A stretch of 64,000 bases of DNA from Norana najaformis. Lineage: Eukaryota; Annelida; Clitellata; Crassiclitellata; Hormogastridae. The notes under the pieces were generated by a model. The model ran no database searches. It worked only from the letters and a program-made list of their open reading frames with translations, and was not told where the DNA came from. Of this stretch, positions 59,242 to 64,000 are shown one piece after another; within the stretch, counting starts at the first letter, position 1; each line of letters begins with the position of its first letter. The position numbers were made by a program, and so were the translations under genes. Location: assembly GCA_964023275.1 (NCBI GenBank), contig OZ029929.1, forward strand, positions 11,542,483-11,606,482. The letters run 5' to 3'.

Positions 59242-60860
59242 ATTATTATTATTGCTACTTTACTGTTATAGTTTGTGTGGGGTAGATTTTATTTGGTTAC
59301 TATTATTACACAATGTTTTTATTATTACATATTATTACTGTTATTATTATTATTACTATTATTATTATTATTATTATTATTATTTAACCAGAGGGAATGG
59401 GAATACTTTACCAAAAGGAATGGGACTTTCCAGAAGAAAACTGATTATTCAGTATTAGTAATTCAAAGAAATGAATGGGCAGCAATTTTCTATTTTGAGG
59501 TAACAGTGTTAATAATAACTTGGTATTATTGTTATTATTATTGTTAGTTTTATGTTTATTACGATTAACCTATTCATGAACTAATTATTGTCTTAGTATA
59601 TTATTTTGTATATGAGTTTTTAATGTAAATTTAATTTATTAAAATTAAAAGTTATCAGATGCTGACTTTTGTGTAATCAACCTAAGAGCATAAAATTTCA
59701 GCTCGGTACATCGAGCTGCACCAATTCTAGATTTGCTATTTCTACCATTTTCTGGTAAATTGTACCTTTTTCAGTTTTACCATATTAGTCATTTTACCAT
59801 TTTTGTGTTTGAGCAGTTCTGCATTTTAGTAATTTGCTTTTTAAAATGATTAATTCTTCAAATTGACTAAGTTAAAAAAATCAAAAATTGAAAACCACTA
59901 AGCTTCATAAACTCATACAGTATGAATATTCATAAAGTAATTCATAAGTATTCAGTACCAGATCCCGCTTCAGTTGCCTTGGATTATGGATATCAGTTTT
60001 CTGTTTTTTGTCTGCATCTTTAACTATGGTAATGGAAAATCTGTGTTGTACCTAAAAGGTACTACGTTAGGTCAGTGCTGCATATGTTGAACTACTGTTT
60101 AACTGCTACTACCGAATAACATCTCAATAACTAGCATTTGTCATTTTAATTAAATATTATGCACGTTATTTGTTTTGTTGAATATATGCTAAGCATGTTA
60201 TGGTACATCTGTGTTATGCCTTTGGCGTGGAAGAGAAGTTATTCTTCAGTATATCATGTTATGTAGGATTATTGATTTCACAACCTCTACAGCCTAGCCT
60301 GGCGCAAGGGTATGTCTTGTGAATTGTAATCGTAATTGTAATGAATAAGTTTTAGGTGTTAAATGCTGTTTTAAATCTTGCTTGTGTTGTGTAAATGTTA
60401 TTTTCTAGTAGAAGTTATGTTGAAAGAGCTTATGTCAAGAATCTTATTTTGAATAGATGTGTCTTCGATAGTGGATTGTGCTAACAGTATTAGCGTTCTG
60501 CAGACAGTCAGATAATATTTTTATTAAATACAGTTTAAATCGTGCTTAAGTTGTGCAAATGTTATTTTCTGGTAGAAGTTATTTTGAAAGATTTAATGTG
60601 AAAAATATCTTATTTTGAATAGATGTGTCTTCAAAAGTGGATTGCGTTAACAGTATTAATGTTCTGCAGAAAGTCTGATAATATTTTTTAGGCTTACATG
60701 TGATTCAGTTGTTTTTAACTTATTTTCTCAAATGTTGATAGACTTAATTATGATTTGTATAACTCAAAATGATTTCAATTTTGGGATCTGTTGAGAATGT
60801 ATCGTGTTAATTTGATTTTGTGTAATAAATGCCTTAAATATTATCTCAAGTGTGATTTAA
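59242..60860 (+). other. Probable 3' flank or 3' UTR of the TIR gene
   Basis: AT-rich non-coding DNA follows the stop. It contains an (ATT)n tract at about 59335-59385 and a tandem duplication at 60371-60690. The first clear AATAAA in a suitable position is near 60825 (TGTAATAAATGCC). A 3' UTR of about 1.6 kb is therefore possible but unproven. Confidence 0.3.
60371..60690 (+). repeat. Tandem duplication of about 160 bp
   Basis: Two diverged copies lie at about 60371-60526 and 60534-60690. Both run from TTAAATC or TTTAAATCG through TTATTTTCT.GTAGAAGTTA and TTGAATAGATGTGTCTTC to a terminal GATAATATTTTT. The copies lie in the region that may be the 3' UTR of the TIR gene. Confidence 0.75.
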
Positions 60861-61402
60861 TTCATAGAGCTTCACAGTAATTTTCTTAAGAGCTTCAGAA
60901 TGTATTTTAGTTGGTCCAGTAATAATGTACTGTTACGAATAAGTGTCATAACATTAAATTAAATTAAATTAAAACTAATTGTGAATTAATTATGAATTTA
61001 ATGATTTTTGTTAATTGCTTGGTTTGGTACAACACTTATTGGTTTTGAGTCGGTGTGACATCGTGTTATTTTGAATAAATGAAAATGTTACTTAATTTGA
61101 TGAAATATTTCAACACAGAACACAACGTTGTTATTCAACTCAACTAAAATTCATAATAGCAACGAAGAACTTGAGTTGTGTTGCTCACGTTGTCTTTCAA
61201 ACTTATGCATATTCAAACAAGTTCATGACTATTCATAAAGGACATTCGTTCGATAACCGTAAGACGCTTCCGGTTAACAACCGTTGCCAAAACAAAACTT
61301 AGGTTTCACAATTTGTTCGACAATTTTGTACCACTTTCTGCAACTTTTCGCGTAGGATATGAGAGTTTAAGTAATCGTAAGCGTTCAAATTAATCGGCTT
61401 TG

Positions 61403-61566
61403 ATGGGTAAACTGTCGAGGAATTTAATTTCTCGGGCTTTGGTCGTAGCAAAGGACATACCCAAGGAGTGGGCCGTATCGGATTATGGAGCACCGTACTA
61501 CGAATTGCACCTTCGTATGTCACGCATTCAGGCGCTGGAGTACGATTTTGTATGGGGTGCCGACAG
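61403..61566 (+). CDS. LRR gene exon 1
   Basis: It has 54 codons plus two bases, and the donor is AG|GTATGT. Both -3 and +4 positions around the ATG are acceptable. Upstream DNA is AT-rich without a clear TATA box. Confidence 0.55.
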
Positions 61567-62555
61567 GTATGTAAATTAATTTTGTTTGTGATGATGATGG
61601 TGATTATTATTATTTGTATTTTTATGATTATAATCGTTACCAATTGTACTTACGCTGATACTAGGCCTACCCGTACTATTGATACTATTTTTATTTTTAA
61701 GACCATTAAATAATTGGAATTGCTGGTACAGTCTTACCTAATGTGTTGACACTGAACAAATGGGCGGTCTTCTCATAGAACACCGAAGTCATGTAGTACA
61801 TTTAGCATTGCTTCGGATAGGATGCCATAGTGGATGTCATACATATATGCATTTACATGCGTGCGTCAGAATATTGTAGATGTTTATGTATTTATGTATG
61901 TATGTATTTCCATATGTATGTACTTACCGGTATGTATGTGTGTATCTACCATATATATATATATGTATTTATGTATGTGTACCATGCGTAAATATGTATG
62001 CATTTATATATATGTGTATGTACTATATGTGTATATGCATACATTTATGTTTGTACGTGTGTGTAAGATCGGGTTATTATTTTGTCAGGTTGGAAGCACC
62101 TTTCAGGAATTTTGTTGAAAAAGCACTAATACATTTGCACTCACAATTATGTATGTATTTATATATGTATGTGTATGTATTTATGAATTTATGTATGTAT
62201 GTGTAAAGGCACTTAAATACTGGTATATATGTGTATGTATGTATGTACCTCTCAAAAGTGCTAAACAAATGTGACTTGTAGGTTAAAAATGAATGGTGAG
62301 CAATGTCTTCTATTTTCGACCTAAAAGAAATAAGGAATTTCCTAAGTGCTTTGAGAGCAAACAAATGTTTACTATTATTCTGTGTTGCTGTTTCTAAACT
62401 AGTTTTACAAGGCGCTCGGACATCCAGCTCCCAAACCCAGCACTTATTCTCCTCCTTGATGTCTCCCTCAATGATCTGACTGCCCTTGAACAACACCAAC
62501 TGGCACCATTCTCACAACTTCGATACCTCAACGCCTCGCTCAACCGAATTGAACA
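61403..62555 (+). CDS. Start of a leucine-rich-repeat protein gene (partial, two exons seen)
   Basis: Exon 1 (61403-61566) starts MGKLSRNLISRALVVAKDIP and ends in phase 2 before GTATGT. Exon 2 ends at 62555 before GTGAGT; its acceptor is either the AAG ending at 62411 or the TAG ending at 62402, and both keep the frame. Together about 102 residues are seen. LRR features are ELHLRMSRIQALE in exon 1 and, in exon 2, LILLLDVSLNDLTALE and LRYLNASLNRIE, which fit the LxxLxLxxNxL pattern. LRRs are protein-binding solenoids. The subfamily cannot be told from two or three repeats. No signal peptide is evident, so it is probably intracellular. Later exons were not found in the last 1.4 kb and probably lie beyond the window. 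The intron carries TATG/TGTA repeats. Confidence 0.6.
61860..62255. repeat. TATG/TGTA-rich low-complexity tract in LRR intron 1
   Basis: Tetranucleotide-like ATGT/TATG runs are interrupted by short unique DNA. Apparent reading frames rich in Tyr, Val, Cys and Met come only from this composition. Confidence 0.7.
62412..62555 (+). CDS. LRR gene exon 2
   Basis: It encodes RSDIQLPNPALILLLDV and onward to LNRIEQ, in phase with exon 1 through AG|G. A branch-point-like TCTAAAC lies upstream, a better fit to this acceptor than to the TAG nine bases earlier. Confidence 0.6.
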
Positions 62556-64000
62556 GTGAGTACTTATCATTTGTTGTAAATGCATGTACCGGTAGTAACA
62601 ATAATTTACCTACCATTGTAATTATCAGGCTATTTCTAGGGTGCTTTGCAAGGTCAGTTGTCAGTGCAACTGCTAAAAGTTGAGTAACATATGGAGAACC
62701 AATTATTTTTGAAAGTGTCAACACTCACAACCATAGGAATAGATACTTGTGCATGTTTGTAGTCTGAGAATTTGTGCTACTCCTATTCTTATCGGGAATA
62801 GACTAAATCAGTTTTACATGGTTGTTGAAGTATGCGAGTAATTGTGATAAGGGCAGAATATAACAGAAACAGCTTAAAAGTAAATGTAAATATACATGTT
62901 TTTCTGTAGCTACTAATGGCTTTGACCCTGCTCATTTTTCAGTGAATTAATCAGGTGAGATAATTCACCACCATATGCAGTGATCAACCAAAAACCAGGA
63001 TGGGTGGCGATTGAGTGTGACGAGGAAGGAGCAGCGCACACAAATCGTTTGTTAAAATTTAACAGGAGATTAGCGGGGCACCGATCACTGTGAGACTTGT
63101 TCAACACAGTGTTTAGGTTGAGGGGATAGGACTAATTGTGTCCTCTCCAATGTTTTAAAAATTTTCATGCATCACTCAGAGCTTCCTTGAATTATTACTT
63201 TTCCATTGTATAATAATAGTAGTAGCAGTAGTAATAGTTGGAGCAGCAGCTGTAGTAGTGTCGGGGATTACACTTACCTTGGGTAAAAAATGATTAATCA
63301 TCTTCTCCACCAAGCCAAAAGCTGTGAAGACTAGCCATTGCAGAAGAACACTTCCCAAACTTTTTAAATCCTGATGGTCATCTATGCCTTGGGTAATAAA
63401 TAATTAAACCAGATTAGTATTAGAAAAAGTGGTGCATCAAATGTAATAACATAATGGCTGAACTAATTTCTTAAGAAGGAACGGGAGGAGGGAAAGGACA
63501 TGTCCCCTTGAATGTTGGAGGTGAATTGAAACTGCTGAAGATTAGTGGTAAGGCATGGGGCATGTAAGACTTGTATCCCTTTTTATTTCAGGGTGGCTTA
63601 TGGATGGAGTCCATGCAACAGTAGAAGCTGTTTGTAGGAAGGTTTATCTTGGTCTTGGAGTTTAATTATGCTCTCCCTGAATCTGCTACACCTTTTGATG
63701 TGATTCAAAGGATTCCGACGAACTTCTGTAGAACCACTGTAACAATGCAATGGGCTTCAGTCAGTGGCAAATGCAGTGAGATTTGCTCTACAAGCCTCTC
63801 TCTCTGTCTGCACAGCTTTCTCTGTCTCAAGGCTATAATAGACTACAAGTAACTGATTACAAACAAAATAATTCGATATGCAACAATGTAATATGCAATA
63901 TCACATGCAAGAAACATCAAAATGATATATTTAATATGCAACACTAATTATAATATGCAACATATGGGGCCGTCCATAAATGACGTCACACAAAATTTAG
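62556..64000. other. Stretch without recognised gene at the window end
   Basis: It contains a short SINE-G tail fragment at about 62895-62975 and otherwise unique AT-rich DNA. An acceptor-like TTTATTTCAG ends near 63592, but the sequence after it hits a stop in the LRR frame within 17 codons and has no LRR pattern. Confidence 0.4.

Noticed and set aside
63593..63650. Third exon of the LRR gene
   Set aside because: There is a good acceptor, but the in-phase frame stops after 16 residues without LRR residues.

Overview
This window is animal nuclear DNA, most likely from a marine invertebrate. I cannot name the species. The evidence is short exons with GT/AG borders in long introns, three partial or complete multi-exon genes of metazoan domain types (SUEL lectin, CUB, sushi, SAM, TIR, LRR), many tRNA-derived SINEs, decayed non-LTR retrotransposon ends, and very abundant micro- and minisatellites. 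There is no operon structure or prokaryotic gene density.

Layout. From 1 to about 30 kb I see no convincing host gene. That part holds SINEs of several families, LINE fragments (reverse-transcriptase remnants at 1.26-1.36, 3.1-3.26 and 4.9-5.6 kb), a 1.56-kb satellite of a 20-bp unit (9261-10822), a near-perfect 15-bp array (18601-19140) and a SINE whose tRNA-like head is amplified ten-fold (26956-27540). From 30072 to 36041, on the minus strand, lie the last five exons of a cell-surface receptor-like gene with order SUEL lectin, CUB, sushi, transmembrane helix, long Ser/Thr-rich cytoplasmic tail; its 5' end was not found. From 36 to 55 kb the DNA is again repeats, including a second SINE with an amplified head (40205-40750), a 114-bp array (41220-42178) and CpG-rich patches. 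From 55521 to 59241, plus strand, is a complete-looking four-exon gene encoding about 773 residues with order TIR/SEFIR-like, SAM, TIR-like, TIR. From 61403, plus strand, are the first two exons of a leucine-rich-repeat gene that runs out of what can be followed.

How the genes might work together. The lectin/CUB/sushi receptor, the TIR-SAM-TIR-TIR protein and the LRR protein are all of types used in recognition and innate signalling. Nothing in the sequence shows that they act together, and the grouping may be chance. The strongest candidate for something not well described is the multi-TIR SAM protein, especially its last TIR domain, which is interrupted by about 130 residues of low-complexity, internally repeated sequence. 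The strongest non-coding observation is the recurrent pattern of a minisatellite made from the A-box half of a SINE, placed directly upstream of an intact SINE body.
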